Counted from the stretch's first letter, positions 35,701-46,016 are shown. The stretch is 64,000 bases of DNA from Leptolyngbya sp. Cla-17 (GCF_016807185.1 NZ_JAEVYN010000006.1:1-64000), one strand, 5' to 3'. The notes: generated by a model not told the origin, from the letters alone. Made by a program: numbers and translations.

Positions 35701-38700
35701 TGTTAGAGCCACTTGCGGTGGCAATGTCTGCCCTGCCATCGCCATTGAAGTCGCCGATCGCCACGGAAATGGGATTTGGCCCGACGGTGAAGTCGGTGGC
35801 GGTGCCAAAGCCGCCTATGCCATTGTTCAGCAGCACCGAGACAGTGTTAGAGGTAACGTTTGCGGCGGCAATGTCTGCCCTGCCATCGCCATTGAAGTCA
35901 CCGATCGCTACGGAATAGGGATTTGTCCCGACGGTGAAGGGGGTGGCGGTGCCAAACCCGCCCGTGCCATTGCCCAGCAGCACCGAGACAGTACCAGAGC
36001 CATAGTTTGCGGTGGCAATGTCTGCCCTGCCATCGCCATTGAAGTCACCGATCGCCACGGAAAAGGGAAATGACCCGACGGCGAAGTCGGTGGCGGTGCT
36101 AAAACCGCCCGTGCCATTGTTCAGCAGCACCGAGACAGTACCAGAGCCATAGTTTGCGGTGGCAAAGTCCGCCTTGCCATCGCCATTGAAGTCACCGATC
36201 GCCACAGAAGTGGGAGTTGGCCCAACCGCGACGGGAGTGGTAGCAGTAAACGGGGTGGTGGAGCTGTAGCTCGTGGTGTAGCCGCTACCCGCTGCCAGAT
36301 TGAGCTTCACCGTTTCGTTGGGGTCTGCAATGCCATCGTTGATGGCGTTGACCAGGAGCGTGGCAGTAGTTTGTCCGGCGGCAATGGTGAAACTGCTGCC
36401 TACGACGGCGGTGATGTTGGTGCCTGCTGCCAGGGTGTAGTCGGCGGGGGTAGTGGCGGTGCTGCCTGTGAGGGTGTAGTTGATGGTTAAGCCACCAGTG
36501 GGGGCAGGGGTATTGAGGGTGACGGTGTAGGTGCCCTGGGTGCTGCCTTCAACGGGGTTGATGCCAGCGGTAAGGTTGACAATGGGAAAGTCGTTGTCGG
36601 TGATGGTGATGGCTTGGCTGGTGGTGGTGCCCAGGGTGATGCCAGCAGAAGGGTTACTCATCGTGAGAGTAGCGGTTTCGCTGCCTTCAATCAAAACGTC
36701 ATCTTTGACTGTGAAGGTGACGGCACCTGTAGTTTGTCCGTTGGCGATGGTGATGGTGGGGCTACTGAGGCTGTAGTCGCCTGCGGTGATGCCGGTACCA
36801 GACACACCGAGGTTGAGGGTTTGTGCGCCGACAACCGCACTTGATGCGGTGGCGGTGACGGTGATGACGGTGGTGCCGGCTTCACTGCCTGCGGTGCTAT
36901 TGACTGAAAGGTTGACGGTGGGCGCATCGGCAATGGTGAGGGTGGCAGTGGGGGCATTGTTCAGCAGCACCGAGACAGTGCCAGAGCCAAGGTTTGCGGC
37001 GGCAAAGTCCGCCTTGCCATCTCCATTAAAGTCGCTGATCGCCACAGAATAGGGACTTGTCCCAACGGCGACGTTGGTGGTACCCGTGAAGCCACCCAGT
37101 CCATCGCCTAAGCGAATAGAGACAGTGCCAGAGCTATCGTTTACGGCGGCAAAGTCCGCCTTGCCATCCCCATTGAAGTCGCCGATCGCCACAGAAATGG
37201 AACCTGTCCCAACAGCGACATCGGGGCTAACTGTGAAGCCGCCCAGTCCATCGCCTAAACGGATAGAGACCGTGCCAGAGCCATAGTTTGCGGCGGCAAA
37301 GTCCGCCTTGCCATCGCCATTGAAGTCGCCGATCGCCACGAAATGGGGCTGTGTCCCAACGGCGACGTTGGTGGTACCCGTGAAGCCACCCAGTCCGTCC
37401 CCTAAGCGGATAGAGACATCGCCAGAGTTAATGTTTGCGACGGCAAAATCCGCCTTGCCATCCCCATTGAAGTCACCAATCGCCACAGAATGGGGACGTA
37501 CCCCGACGGCGACTTCGGGTCTAGCCGTGAAATTGCCTGCTCCACCGCCTAAGTAGATGGAGACCGAGTTGGAACCAAGGTTCGCGGCGGCAAAGTCCGC
37601 CTTGCCATCCCCATTGAAGTCACCGATCGCCACGGAATAGGGATTTGTCCCGACGGCGACGTTGGTGGTGCCCGTGAAGCCACCCAATCCGTCGCCTAAG
37701 CGGATAGAGACATCGCCAGAGTTAATGTTTGCGACGGCAAAATCCGCCTTGCCATCCCCATTGAAGTCACCAATCGCCACGGAACGGGGAGCTGACCCGA
37801 CGGTGACATTAGGGCTAACCGTGAAGCCGCCCAGTCCATCGCCTAAGCGGATAGAGACATCGCCAGAGTTAATGTTTGCGACAGCAAAGTCCGCCTTACC
37901 ATCGCCATTGAAGTCACCGATCGCCACGAAAGAAGGATTTGACACCGCGACGGGGGTGGCAGCAGTAAAGGGGGTAGTGGAGTTGTAGCTCGTGGTATAG
38001 CCGCTACCCGCTGCCAGGTTGAGCTTAACCGTTTCGTTGGGGTCTGCAATGCCATCGTTGACGGCGTTGACCAGGAGGGTGGCGCTGGTTTGTCCGGCGG
38101 CAATGGTGAAGCTCGTACCTGCGACCGCGGTGATGTTGGTGCCTGCTGCCAGGGTGTAGTCGGCGGGGTTGGTGGCGGTGCTGCCTGTGAGGGTGTAGTT
38201 GATGGTTAAGCCACCAGTGGGGGCAGGGGTATTGAGGGTGACGGTGTAGGTGCCCTGGGTGCTGCCTTCAACGGGGTTGATGCCAGCGGTAAGGTTGACA
38301 ATGGGTAGGAAATCATTGTCGATTAGGGTGATGGTGCGGCTAGGGGTGCTGCCGAGGAAGATGCCAGAGGAGGGGCTACTGATGGTGAGGGTGGCGGTTT
38401 CGGTGCCTTCGATCAGGACATCATTGACCACAGTGAAGGTGGCAGTTCCGGTCGTTTGTCCGTCGGCAATGGTGATGGTGGTGTTGCTGAGGCTGTAGTC
38501 GCCTGCGGTGATGCCGGTACCAGACACACCGAGGTTGAGGGTTTGGTTACCCACAACGGCACTGGAGGCGGTGGCGGTGACGGTGATGAGGGTGGTGCCA
38601 GCTTCACTGCCTGCGGTGCTATTGACTGAAAGGTTAACCGCAGGAAAATCATTGTCGGTGATGGTGATGGCTTGAGTAGTGGTACTGCCGAGGACGATGC

Positions 38701-41700
38701 CAGAGGAGGGGTTGCTGAGGGTGAGGGTGGCGATTTCGGTGCCTTCAACCAGGACATCATCAACGACAGTGAAGGTGGCAGTTCCGGTCGTTTGTCCGTC
38801 GGCAATGGTGATAGTGGGGCTACTGAGGCTGTAGTCGCCTGCGGTGATGCCGGTACCAGACACACCGAGGTTGAGGATTTGTGCGCCGACAACCGCACTT
38901 GATGCGGTGGCGGTGACGGTGATGAGGGTGGTGCCGGCTTCACTGCCTGCGGTGCTATTGACTGAAAGGTTAACCGCAGGAAAATCATTGTCGGTGATGG
39001 TGATGGCTTGAGTAGTGGTACCGCCGAGGGTGATGCCGGAAGAGGGGCTACTGAGGGTGAGGGTGGCGGTTTCGGTGCCTTCGATCAGCGCGTCATCAAC
39101 GACAGTGAAGGTGACAGTTCCGGTCGTTTGTCCGTCGGCAATGGTGATGGTGGGGCTACTGAGGCTGTAGTCGCCTGCGGTGATGCCGGTACCAGACACA
39201 CCGAGGTTGAGGGTTTGTGCGCCGACAACGGCACTGGAGGCGGTGGCGGTGACGGTGATGAGGGTGGTGCCCGCTTCACTGCCTGTGGTGCTGTTGACTG
39301 AAAGGTTGACAGTGGGCGCATCGGCAATGGTGAGGGTGGCAGTGGGGGCATTGTTCAGCAGCACTGAGACATTGCCGGAGTTAGCACTTCCAGCGGCAAT
39401 GTCTGCCTTGCCATCGCCATTAAAATCGCCGATCGCCACGGACCAGGGACCTGACCCGACCGCGACATCGGTCGTGCCCGTGAAGCCGCCCAGTCCATTG
39501 CCCAAGCCGATCGAAACACTGTTGGAGTTAGTGTTTGCAGTGGCAAAGTCTGCCTTGCCATCGCCATTAAAATCGCCGATCGCTACAGACTGGGGATTTG
39601 ACCCGACCGCAACATCGGTAGTGCCCGTGAAGTTGCCCAGTCCATCGCCCAAGCGAATCGAAACCGTGCTGGAGTTAGTGCTTGTAGCGGCAAAATCTGC
39701 CTTGCCATCGCCATTAAAATCGCCGATCGCCACGGAATAGGGACGTGGTCCGACCGCGACATTGGTCGTGCCCGTGAAGCCGCCCAGTCCATTACCCAAG
39801 CGGATCGAAACATTGTTGGAGAAATAGTTTGCAGCGGCAAAGTCTGCCTTGCCATCGCCATTAAAGTCTGCAATCGCCACGGAATAGGGATTTGACCCGA
39901 CCGCGACATCGGTCGTGCCCGTGAAGCCGCCCAGTCCATCGCCCAAGCGAATTGAAACCGTGCTGGCGTTAAAGTTTGCAGTGGCAAAATCTGCCTTGCC
40001 ATCGCCATTAAAGTCGCCGATCGCCACGGAACGGGGATTTAGTCCGACCGGGACGGTAGTGGTGCCCGTGAAGCCGCCTGAGCCATTGCCCAAGCGGATC
40101 GAAACAGTGCTATCGCTATTTGCAGTGGCAAAGTCTGCCTTGCCATCGCCATTAAAGTCTGCAATCGCCACGGAAAGGGGACCTGACCCGACCGGGACGT
40201 TGGTGGTGCTCGTGAAGCCGCCCAGTCCATCACCCAAGCGGATCGAAACACTGTTGGAGTTAAGGTTTGCGGTGGCAAAATCTGCCTTGCCATCGCCATT
40301 AAAGTCTGCAATCGCCACGGAATAGGGCTGTGTCCCGATCGCGACGGGAGTGGCAGCCGTAAACGGGGTCGTGGAGTTGTAGCCCGTGGTGTAGCCGCTC
40401 CCGGCTGCCAGGTTGAGCTTCACGGTTTCGTTGGGGTCAGCAATGCCATCGTTGATGGCGTTGACCAGGAGGGTGGCGCTGGTTTGTCCGGCGGCAATGG
40501 TGAAGCTGCTGCCTGTGACCCCGGTGATGTTGGTGCCTGCTTCCAGGGTGTAATCGGCGGGGGTGGTGGCGGTGCTACCTATGAGGGTGTAGTTAATGGT
40601 CAAGCCGCCCGTTGGAGCGGGGGTATTGAGGGTCAGGGTATAGGTGCCCTGGGTGCTGCCTTCGGCGGGGTTGGTGCCAGCCGCTAGGCTGATGATGGGA
40701 AAGTCGTTGTCGGCGATGAGGATATTTTGCGTCGTAGTGCTGCCGAGGGTAATACCAGTGGAGGGAATGCTGAGGGTGAGGGTGGCGGTTTCGCTGCCTT
40801 CAATGATGAAATCGTCTTTCACGGTGAAGGTCGCGGTGCCCGTGGTTTGTCCGTTGAGAATGGTGATGGTGGAGTTGCTGAGGCTGTAGTCGCCAGCGGT
40901 AATGTTGGTGCCGGATACTCCTAGGCTGAGGGTTTGGTTACCAGTAACGGCACTGGATGCCGTGGCAGTGACGGTGATGACGGTGGTGCCTGCTTCACTG
41001 CCTGCGGTGCTGGTGACGGAAAGGTTAACTACCGGAAAATCATTGTCGGTAATTGCCGCAGTGACCGAAGCAATCGTGGGGATGTTGTTGTAGTTGGGGT
41101 CAAGGCTGGTGGTGGTGTGGGTGATGATGCCGGAATGATTGCCTTCGACGATAGTGTCATCGAGTGCCGTGACGGTGATGGTTTGAGCCGTATTCCAGTT
41201 GGCACTGGTGAAGGTGAGGGTGTTGGTATTGGTACTGGTTTGACTGCCGGGGTTTAGGGTCAGAACGACATCACTGGTGGGCTGGGAGGTGAGGACGACG
41301 GTGTAGGTGTCGATCGCACCCCCTTCAGTCACTGCGGTATTGCCCGCACTTTGGATAATGCTGACTCCGGCAGTGTCGTTGTCGGTGATCGCAATCGCTT
41401 GAGTGGTAGTACTACCCAGGACAATGCCAGTAGAAGGATTGCTAAGAGTCAACGTAGCGGTTTCTGTTCCTTCCGCTATGGCATCATTCACAACGGTGAA
41501 GGTGACAGACCCTGTGGTTTGCCCGGTGGGAATAGTGATAGTGGAGTTGCTGAGGGTGTAGTCACCTGTGGTGATGCCTGTACCGGAAACACCGAGGCTG
41601 ACGGTTTGGGCGCTAGAAACGGCACTCGATGCGATGGCAGTGACGGTAATGAGGGTGGTGCCTGCTTCCGTGCCAGCGGTGGTGCTAACGGAGAGGTTGA

Positions 41701-44700
41701 CCGTGGGCGCATCGGCAATGGTGAGGCTGGCAGTGGGGGCATTGTTCAGCAGCACCGAGACGTTGCCGGAGCTAAAGTTCGCTGCGGCAATATCCGCTTT
41801 GCCATCATTGTTAAAGTCTGCAATCGCCACGGAAAAGGGATTTGCCCCGACGGCGACGTTGGTGGTGCCCGTGAAGCCGCCCAGTCCATCGCCCAGGCGG
41901 ATCGAAACCGTGCTGGAGCTATCGTTTGCGGCGGCAAAATCTGCTTTGCCATCGCCATTGAAGTCACCGATCGCCACAGACCAGGGACTTGACCCAACCA
42001 CGACGTTGGTGGTGCCCGTGAAGCCGCCCAGTCCATCACCCAGGCGGATCGAGACATTGCCATTGCCATTGTTTGCGGTGGCAAAATCCGCCTTGCCATC
42101 GCCATTAAAGTCGCCGATCGCCACAGAAATGGGAGCTGACCCGACCGCGACGTTGGTGGTGCCCGTGAAGTTGCCCAGTCCATCGCCTAAGCGGATCGAA
42201 ACATCGTTGGAGTTAATGTTGGCGGCGGCAAAATCTGCCTTGCCATCGCCATTGAAATCACCGATCGCCACGGAAAAGGGAAATGACCCAACCGCAACGT
42301 TGGTGGTGCCCGTGAAGCCGCCCAGCCCATCGCCCAAGCGGATCGAAACTGTGTTGGAGTTACCGTTTGCGGCGGCAAAATCTGCCCTGCCATCGCCATT
42401 GAAGTCGCCGATCGCCACAGAAGTGGGATTTGTCCCAACCGCGACGTTGGTGGTGCCCGTGAAGCCGCCCAGTCCATCGTTTAGGCGGATCGAAACCGTG
42501 TTGGAGTTATAGTTTGCGGCGGCAAAATCTGCCCTGCCATCGCCATTGAAGTCGCCGATCGCCACAGACTGGGGATTTGTCCCAACTGCGACGTTGGTGG
42601 TGCCCGTGAAGCCGCCCAGTCCATTGCCTAGGCGGATGGAAACCGTGTTGGAGTTAGCGTTTGCGGCGGCAAAATCTGCCTTGCCATCGCCATTGAAGTC
42701 AGCGATCGCCACGGAATAGGGACTTGTCCCGACCGCGACGGGAGTGGCAGCAGTAAACGGGGTGGTGGAATTGTAGCCTGTGGTGTAGCCACTACCCGCT
42801 GCCAGATTGAGCTTCACCGTTTCGTTGGGGTCGGCGATGCCATCGTTGACGGCGTTGACTAGGAGGGTGGCAGTGGTTTGTCCGGCGGCAATGGTGAAAC
42901 TGCTGCCTGCGACGGCAGTGATGTTGGTGCCTGCGGCGATGGTGTAGTCGGCGGGGTTGGTGGCGGTGCTGCCCGTGAGGGTGTAGTTGATGGTTAAGCC
43001 GCCCGTCGGAGCAGGGGCATTGAGGGTGACGGTGTAGGTGCCCTGAGTGCTGCCTTCAGCGGGGTTGATGCCAGCCGAAAGGGTAACGATGGGAAAGTCG
43101 TTATCCGTAATGGTGATGGGTTGGCTGGTGGTGCTGCCCAGGGTGATGCCAGCAGAAAGGTTACTCATCGTGAGAGTAGCGGTTTCGGTGCCCTCGATCA
43201 AGGTGTCATCTTTGACGGTGAAGGTGACAGACCCTGTGGTTTGTCCATTGAGAATGGTGATGGTGGAGTTGCTGAGGGTATAGTCGCCTGTGGTGATACC
43301 TGTGCCGGAAACGCCGAGGCTGAGGGTTTGGTTACCCACAACTGCACTAGTAGCGGTAGCAGTGACGGTAATGACGGTGGTGCCTGCTTCACTGCCAGCG
43401 GTGGTGTTGACGGAGAGGTTGACCGTGGGCGCATCAACAATGGTAAGGGTGGCGTTGGGCTGAGTGTTCAGCAGCACCGAGACGTTGCCGGAGCCAAAGT
43501 TTGCAGCGGCAATATCTGCCTTGCCATCACCATTGAAGTCTGCAATCGCCACGGAATAGGGATTTGTCCCGACCGCGACGTTGGTCGTGCCCGTGAAACC
43601 GCCCAGTCCATCGCCCAAGCGGATCGAAACACTGTTGGAGCCACCGTTTGCAGTGGCAAGGTCTAGCTTGCCATCGCCATTGAAGTCTGCAATCGCCACA
43701 GAAGTGGGCAATGACCCAACCGCGACATTGGTGGTGCCCGCGAAGCCGCCCAACCCATCGCCCAGGCGGATCGAAACACTGTTGGAGCCAGCGTTTGCGG
43801 TGGCAAAGTCTGCCTTACCATCGCCATTGAAGTCGCCGATCGCTACAGAATAGGGATTTGACCCAACCGAGACGTTGGTCGTCCCCGTGAAGCCGCCCAG
43901 CCCATCGCCTAAGCGGATCGAAACCGTGCCACCGTTATAGTTTGCGGCGGCAAAGTCTGCCTTACCATCGCCATTGAAGTCGCCGATCGCCACGGAACGG
44001 GGATTTCCAACCGCGACATTGGTGGTGCCCGCGAAGCCGCCCAGTCCATCGCCCAGGCGGATCGAAACACTGTTGGAGCCATAGTTGGCGGTGGCAAAGT
44101 CTGCCTTACCATCGCCATTAAAGTCGCCGATCGCTACAGGATAGGGATTTGACCCAACCGCGACAGTGGTGGTGCCCGTGAAGCCGCCCAGTCCATCGCC
44201 CAGGCGGATCGAAACCGTGTTGGAGCTATAGTTTGCGGCGGCAAAATCTGCCTTGCCATCGCCATTGAAGTCGCCGATCGCCACGGAATAGGGACCGAAC
44301 CCGACCGCGACATTGGTGGTGCCGCTGAAGCCGCCCAGTCCATCGCCCAAGCGGATCGAAACATTGTTGGAGCCATAGTTGGCGGTGGCAACGTCTGCCT
44401 TGCCATCGCCATTGAAGTCGCCGATCGCCACAGCCCAGGGCTGTGTCCCGACCAAGATGGGAGTTGTAGCAGTAAAGGGGGTTGTGGAATTGTAGCCCGT
44501 GGTGTAACCACTCCCTGCTGCCAGGTTAAGCTTGACCGTTTCGTTGGGGTCAGCAATGCCATCGTTGACGGCGTTGACCAGGAGAGTGGCGCTGGTTTGT
44601 CCGGCGGCGATGGTGAAACTTGTGCCTGCGACCGCGGTGATGTTGGGGCCTGCGGATAATGTGTAGTCAGCGGGGTTGGTGGCGGTGCTGCCCGTGAGGG

Positions 44701-45415
44701 TGTAGTTGATGGTTAAACCGCCCGTCGGGGCAGGGGTATCGAGGGTGACGGTGTAGGTGCCCTGGGTGCTGCCTTCAGCGGGGTTGGTGCCAGCCGCAAG
44801 GTTGACAGTGAAGAGTCTAGTCAATGAGAAATCGTCAATGGCTAAGCCATCGTCTTGACCAGTGGCATTGAAGTCTTGCCAGCGAAACCAGAAGGTGGCT
44901 TCGGCTGGAATATTTAGACCCGAAAGCGTTGTGGTGATAGCCGTCCGGTTGGCGCTAGCATTGCCATCTTTTGCACCTACAGTCCCTGTCGTAACAGGCG
45001 CAGTGAAATCTAGCGTATCAACATTTGTCCAGGTGCCATTGGACAAAGACGATGCATTCAAGCTGTATTGAAAATCCAGGCGATCCGTTCGACCTGTTGC
45101 ACCTAAACGCCATTGTTCCCCGGTATAGCTGACTTGAAGTGCAGTGATTGGGCTACCAGTATTATTGGTAAAGCTTGCACCAAATGAGGGAATCAGTCCA
45201 GCCTGTAAAACGCCTAATGCTCGGTCTGTATTGCCCGTAGCCCCATAGCTATAGGTATTACCCGCGATATTGTTACCCGTGTCAGCCCCGTAGGTAGTAT
45301 TGGCTCCTGTTCCAGACTCTAAAATGACCCAATCTGTCGGAAGGGTGCTGCTGTTTCCTGTGGCTGCCAGGGCATCGAAGTTTTGGATGTAAGAGCCAGT
45401 GAAGATAACGGGCAT
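31976..45415 (-). CDS. Giant Calx-beta / FG-GAP propeller surface protein, 4,479 residues
   Basis: A single open frame from ATG 45415 to 31976. The N-terminal domain (about 1-205) is shared with the gene at 1-8764. Five FG-GAP blocks follow (about 44470-43450, 42750-41735, 40355-39345, 37955-36950, 36230-35240), each with exactly seven repeats and each preceded by a variant Calx-beta (NPAEGSTQGTYTVTLN). Normal Calx-beta modules and five ITQ-type 111-residue modules fill the gaps. After these come a cadherin-like domain (about 33540-33220, VNENVAANTIIGSF), a linker, and five C-terminal repeats of 53 residues (DFTQDGKTDILWRNSINGLN). Acidic DxDG-type loops imply calcium binding. No Sec signal peptide is seen; type I secretion is plausible but not shown. 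A role in adhesion or the cell surface is inferred from domain families. Confidence 0.93.
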   Translation of the reverse strand: MPVIFTGSYIQNFDALAATGNSSTLPTDWVILESGTGANTTYGADTGNNIAGNTYSYGATGNTDRALGVLQAGLIPSFGASFTNNTGSPITALQVSYTGEQWRLGATGRTDRLDFQYSLNASSLSNGTWTNVDTLDFTAPVTTGTVGAKDGNASANRTAITTTLSGLNIPAEATFWFRWQDFNATGQDDGLAIDDFSLTRLFTVNLAAGTNPAEGSTQGTYTVTLDTPAPTGGLTINYTLTGSTATNPADYTLSAGPNITAVAGTSFTIAAGQTSATLLVNAVNDGIADPNETVKLNLAAGSGYTTGYNSTTPFTATTPILVGTQPWAVAIGDFNGDGKADVATANYGSNNVSIRLGDGLGGFSGTTNVAVGFGPYSVAIGDFNGDGKADFAAANYSSNTVSIRLGDGLGGFTGTTTVAVGSNPYPVAIGDFNGDGKADFATANYGSNSVSIRLGDGLGGFAGTTNVAVGNPRSVAIGDFNGDGKADFAAANYNGGTVSIRLGDGLGGFTGTTNVSVGSNPYSVAIGDFNGDGKADFATANAGSNSVSIRLGDGLGGFAGTTNVAVGSLPTSVAIADFNGDGKLDLATANGGSNSVSIRLGDGLGGFTGTTNVAVGTNPYSVAIADFNGDGKADIAAANFGSGNVSVLLNTQPNATLTIVDAPTVNLSVNTTAGSEAGTTVITVTATATSAVVGNQTLSLGVSGTGITTGDYTLSNSTITILNGQTTGSVTFTVKDDTLIEGTETATLTMSNLSAGITLGSTTSQPITITDNDFPIVTLSAGINPAEGSTQGTYTVTLNAPAPTGGLTINYTLTGSTATNPADYTIAAGTNITAVAGSSFTIAAGQTTATLLVNAVNDGIADPNETVKLNLAAGSGYTTGYNSTTPFTAATPVAVGTSPYSVAIADFNGDGKADFAAANANSNTVSIRLGNGLGGFTGTTNVAVGTNPQSVAIGDFNGDGRADFAAANYNSNTVSIRLNDGLGGFTGTTNVAVGTNPTSVAIGDFNGDGRADFAAANGNSNTVSIRLGDGLGGFTGTTNVAVGSFPFSVAIGDFNGDGKADFAAANINSNDVSIRLGDGLGNFTGTTNVAVGSAPISVAIGDFNGDGKADFATANNGNGNVSIRLGDGLGGFTGTTNVVVGSSPWSVAIGDFNGDGKADFAAANDSSSTVSIRLGDGLGGFTGTTNVAVGANPFSVAIADFNNDGKADIAAANFSSGNVSVLLNNAPTASLTIADAPTVNLSVSTTAGTEAGTTLITVTAIASSAVSSAQTVSLGVSGTGITTGDYTLSNSTITIPTGQTTGSVTFTVVNDAIAEGTETATLTLSNPSTGIVLGSTTTQAIAITDNDTAGVSIIQSAGNTAVTEGGAIDTYTVVLTSQPTSDVVLTLNPGSQTSTNTNTLTFTSANWNTAQTITVTALDDTIVEGNHSGIITHTTTSLDPNYNNIPTIASVTAAITDNDFPVVNLSVTSTAGSEAGTTVITVTATASSAVTGNQTLSLGVSGTNITAGDYSLSNSTITILNGQTTGTATFTVKDDFIIEGSETATLTLSIPSTGITLGSTTTQNILIADNDFPIISLAAGTNPAEGSTQGTYTLTLNTPAPTGGLTINYTLIGSTATTPADYTLEAGTNITGVTGSSFTIAAGQTSATLLVNAINDGIADPNETVKLNLAAGSGYTTGYNSTTPFTAATPVAIGTQPYSVAIADFNGDGKADFATANLNSNSVSIRLGDGLGGFTSTTNVPVGSGPLSVAIADFNGDGKADFATANSDSTVSIRLGNGSGGFTGTTTVPVGLNPRSVAIGDFNGDGKADFATANFNASTVSIRLGDGLGGFTGTTDVAVGSNPYSVAIADFNGDGKADFAAANYFSNNVSIRLGNGLGGFTGTTNVAVGPRPYSVAIGDFNGDGKADFAATSTNSSTVSIRLGDGLGNFTGTTDVAVGSNPQSVAIGDFNGDGKADFATANTNSNSVSIGLGNGLGGFTGTTDVAVGSGPWSVAIGDFNGDGKADIAAGSANSGNVSVLLNNAPTATLTIADAPTVNLSVNSTTGSEAGTTLITVTATASSAVVGAQTLNLGVSGTGITAGDYSLSSPTITIADGQTTGTVTFTVVDDALIEGTETATLTLSSPSSGITLGGTTTQAITITDNDFPAVNLSVNSTAGSEAGTTLITVTATASSAVVGAQILNLGVSGTGITAGDYSLSSPTITIADGQTTGTATFTVVDDVLVEGTEIATLTLSNPSSGIVLGSTTTQAITITDNDFPAVNLSVNSTAGSEAGTTLITVTATASSAVVGNQTLNLGVSGTGITAGDYSLSNTTITIADGQTTGTATFTVVNDVLIEGTETATLTISSPSSGIFLGSTPSRTITLIDNDFLPIVNLTAGINPVEGSTQGTYTVTLNTPAPTGGLTINYTLTGSTATNPADYTLAAGTNITAVAGTSFTIAAGQTSATLLVNAVNDGIADPNETVKLNLAAGSGYTTSYNSTTPFTAATPVAVSNPSFVAIGDFNGDGKADFAVANINSGDVSIRLGDGLGGFTVSPNVTVGSAPRSVAIGDFNGDGKADFAVANINSGDVSIRLGDGLGGFTGTTNVAVGTNPYSVAIGDFNGDGKADFAAANLGSNSVSIYLGGGAGNFTARPEVAVGVRPHSVAIGDFNGDGKADFAVANINSGDVSIRLGDGLGGFTGTTNVAVGTQPHFVAIGDFNGDGKADFAAANYGSGTVSIRLGDGLGGFTVSPDVAVGTGSISVAIGDFNGDGKADFAAVNDSSGTVSIRLGDGLGGFTGTTNVAVGTSPYSVAISDFNGDGKADFAAANLGSGTVSVLLNNAPTATLTIADAPTVNLSVNSTAGSEAGTTVITVTATASSAVVGAQTLNLGVSGTGITAGDYSLSSPTITIANGQTTGAVTFTVKDDVLIEGSETATLTMSNPSAGITLGTTTSQAITITDNDFPIVNLTAGINPVEGSTQGTYTVTLNTPAPTGGLTINYTLTGSTATTPADYTLAAGTNITAVVGSSFTIAAGQTTATLLVNAINDGIADPNETVKLNLAAGSGYTTSYSSTTPFTATTPVAVGPTPTSVAIGDFNGDGKADFATANYGSGTVSVLLNNGTGGFSTATDFAVGSFPFSVAIGDFNGDGRADIATANYGSGTVSVLLGNGTGGFGTATPFTVGTNPYSVAIGDFNGDGRADIAAANVTSNTVSVLLNNGIGGFGTATDFTVGPNPISVAIGDFNGDGRADIATASGSNSVSVLLNNGTGGFGPATDFTVGSNPISVAIGDFNGDGKLDLAAANKSSGTVSVLLGNGTGGFGPATDFTVGTNPYSVAIGDFNGDGKLDFAAANHGSNDVSIRLGDGTGGFTGTTTVAVGSFPYSVAIGDFNGDGKADIAAANSNSGTASVLLNNAPTATLTIVDAPTVNLSVSNTAGSEAGTTVITVTATASSAVSGDQTLNLGVSGIGITAGDYTLNSPITILNGQTTGSVTFTVVNDAIAEGTETATLTISTPSAGIVLGSTTTQAINITDNDTAGVSIIQSGGTTAVTEGGVTDSYTVVLTSQPTADVVVTLNPGSQTTTSATTLTFTAANWNVAQTVTVTAVNDLIAEGNHTDTITHTASSTDPNYNTPILTIAPVPVTLTDNDNAGVTITQSGGTTTVTEGGATDTYTVVLTSQPTANVTITLGNGSQTSTDLTTLTFTTANWNVAQTVTVTAVNDAVAEGPHNGSITHTASSTDTKYNGITIGDVSAAITDNDNAGVTITQSGGTTTVTEGGATDSYTVVLTSQPTANVTINLNPGSQTTTSATTLTFTAANWNVAQTVTVTAVNDNVAEGNHTDTISHSATSTDPNYNIINGGSFIATITDNDTAGVSIIQSGGTTAVTEGGITDTYTVVLTSQPTANVTINLNPGSQTTTSATTLTFTAANWNVAQAVTVTAVDDVLTEGIHSGTITHTSTSTDANYNGITIAPVTAAITDNENPPTDLTLSVTTVNENVAANTIIGSFKTADPDGGTFTYSLIPGIGSTNNSAFTITGDQLQIINSPDFETQPSYSILVRTTDLSGLSYDEQISIIVNDLNDAPILNDTVVTLNSIRFNAPLPIDTVGTSISQLVDFLGGSGQNNIIDPDAGALAGIAITQAETSNGTWFYSTNNGTDWTTLGEVSNANARLLSNDASSRLYFRPNTGYTGTLANAITYRAWDQTSGTNGATADTTTSGTPSAFSVQFDTASLQVDRTDTTDFTQDGKTDILWRNSINGLNVVWEMDGTAYKKSTFLTDVEVPVSTGWNAVATGDFTQDGKTDILWRNSINGLNVVWEMDGTAYKKSTFLTEVEVPASSGWEVVGAGDFTQDGKTDILWRNSINGLNVVWEMDGTAYKKSTFLSEVEVPVSTGWEVVGAGDFTQDGKTDILWRNSINGLNVVWEMDGTAYKKSTFLSEVEVPASSGWKIAGVGDFTQDGKTDILWHNSLDGSISVWGMNGTTLNNFFSVGTVPLSSGWNIV

Positions 45416-46016
45416 GAATGGACGCTCCAGGGATTGGGGTGGTTAGGCGGGGCAGGAAAGTAAGCGCAGTGAGATTTTTAGACAGGATAAAGCAATCGTG
45501 TATCATCGAATACCTTAACCGTGAGTTCTCAGTGGTATCCGAATATCCTGGTGACGCTTATGAAAAAGATATTTTATGGAAGATATGCTGTATGAAAGCC
45601 TTGCCGAGCCTATGACAATCAAACATTTCAGATTTTTTTGGATAGGTTTTAACGTTTCAGAGCTACTTTTTTGTATTCTTTCACAGAAAAGAAGTATCCA
45701 ATGCTACTGAAACTACCCGGATTCCTAACGACAAGAAAACCAAAATCCCGTGAATTTATAGGTGTAAATTGTTTGAATGTATGCTCGCCCTACTTAAAAT
45801 CACTAGACATTCGAGTTCTTGAAGAACTTGAATGTCTAGTGAAACCTGGAAGTTTAAGAGTATGGCTGTTCTGATAAAACCGCTAAGATTGTAAAGTTAC
45901 CTGACGGAATTGCTTTAGGTAAGAAGGTTGGATCGGAGCGATCGCGCAAGCGCTGACGTGTCAGCTCGCGGTTCAGCGGTTTTGATTCCGCTGTAGATGG
46001 CGTAAAGGTAGCGAAG
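45416..46016. repeat. Upstream region duplicated from 8765-9365 (copy 2)
   Basis: Near-identical to the region upstream of the other giant gene, including the long hairpin and the final GATGGCGTAAAGGTAGCGA. A 65-codon plus-strand frame starts next to the giant gene's ATG in both copies but shows no sign of coding constraint. Confidence 0.85.
45803..45839. terminator. Long hairpin upstream of the giant gene (copy 2)
   Basis: The 37-bp hairpin is identical to 9153-9189, with an 18-bp stem and one mismatch. Its minus-strand tail is TGATTTTAAG, a weaker T-run than in copy 1. Conservation of the hairpin while flanking bases changed suggests it is functional. Confidence 0.55.
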
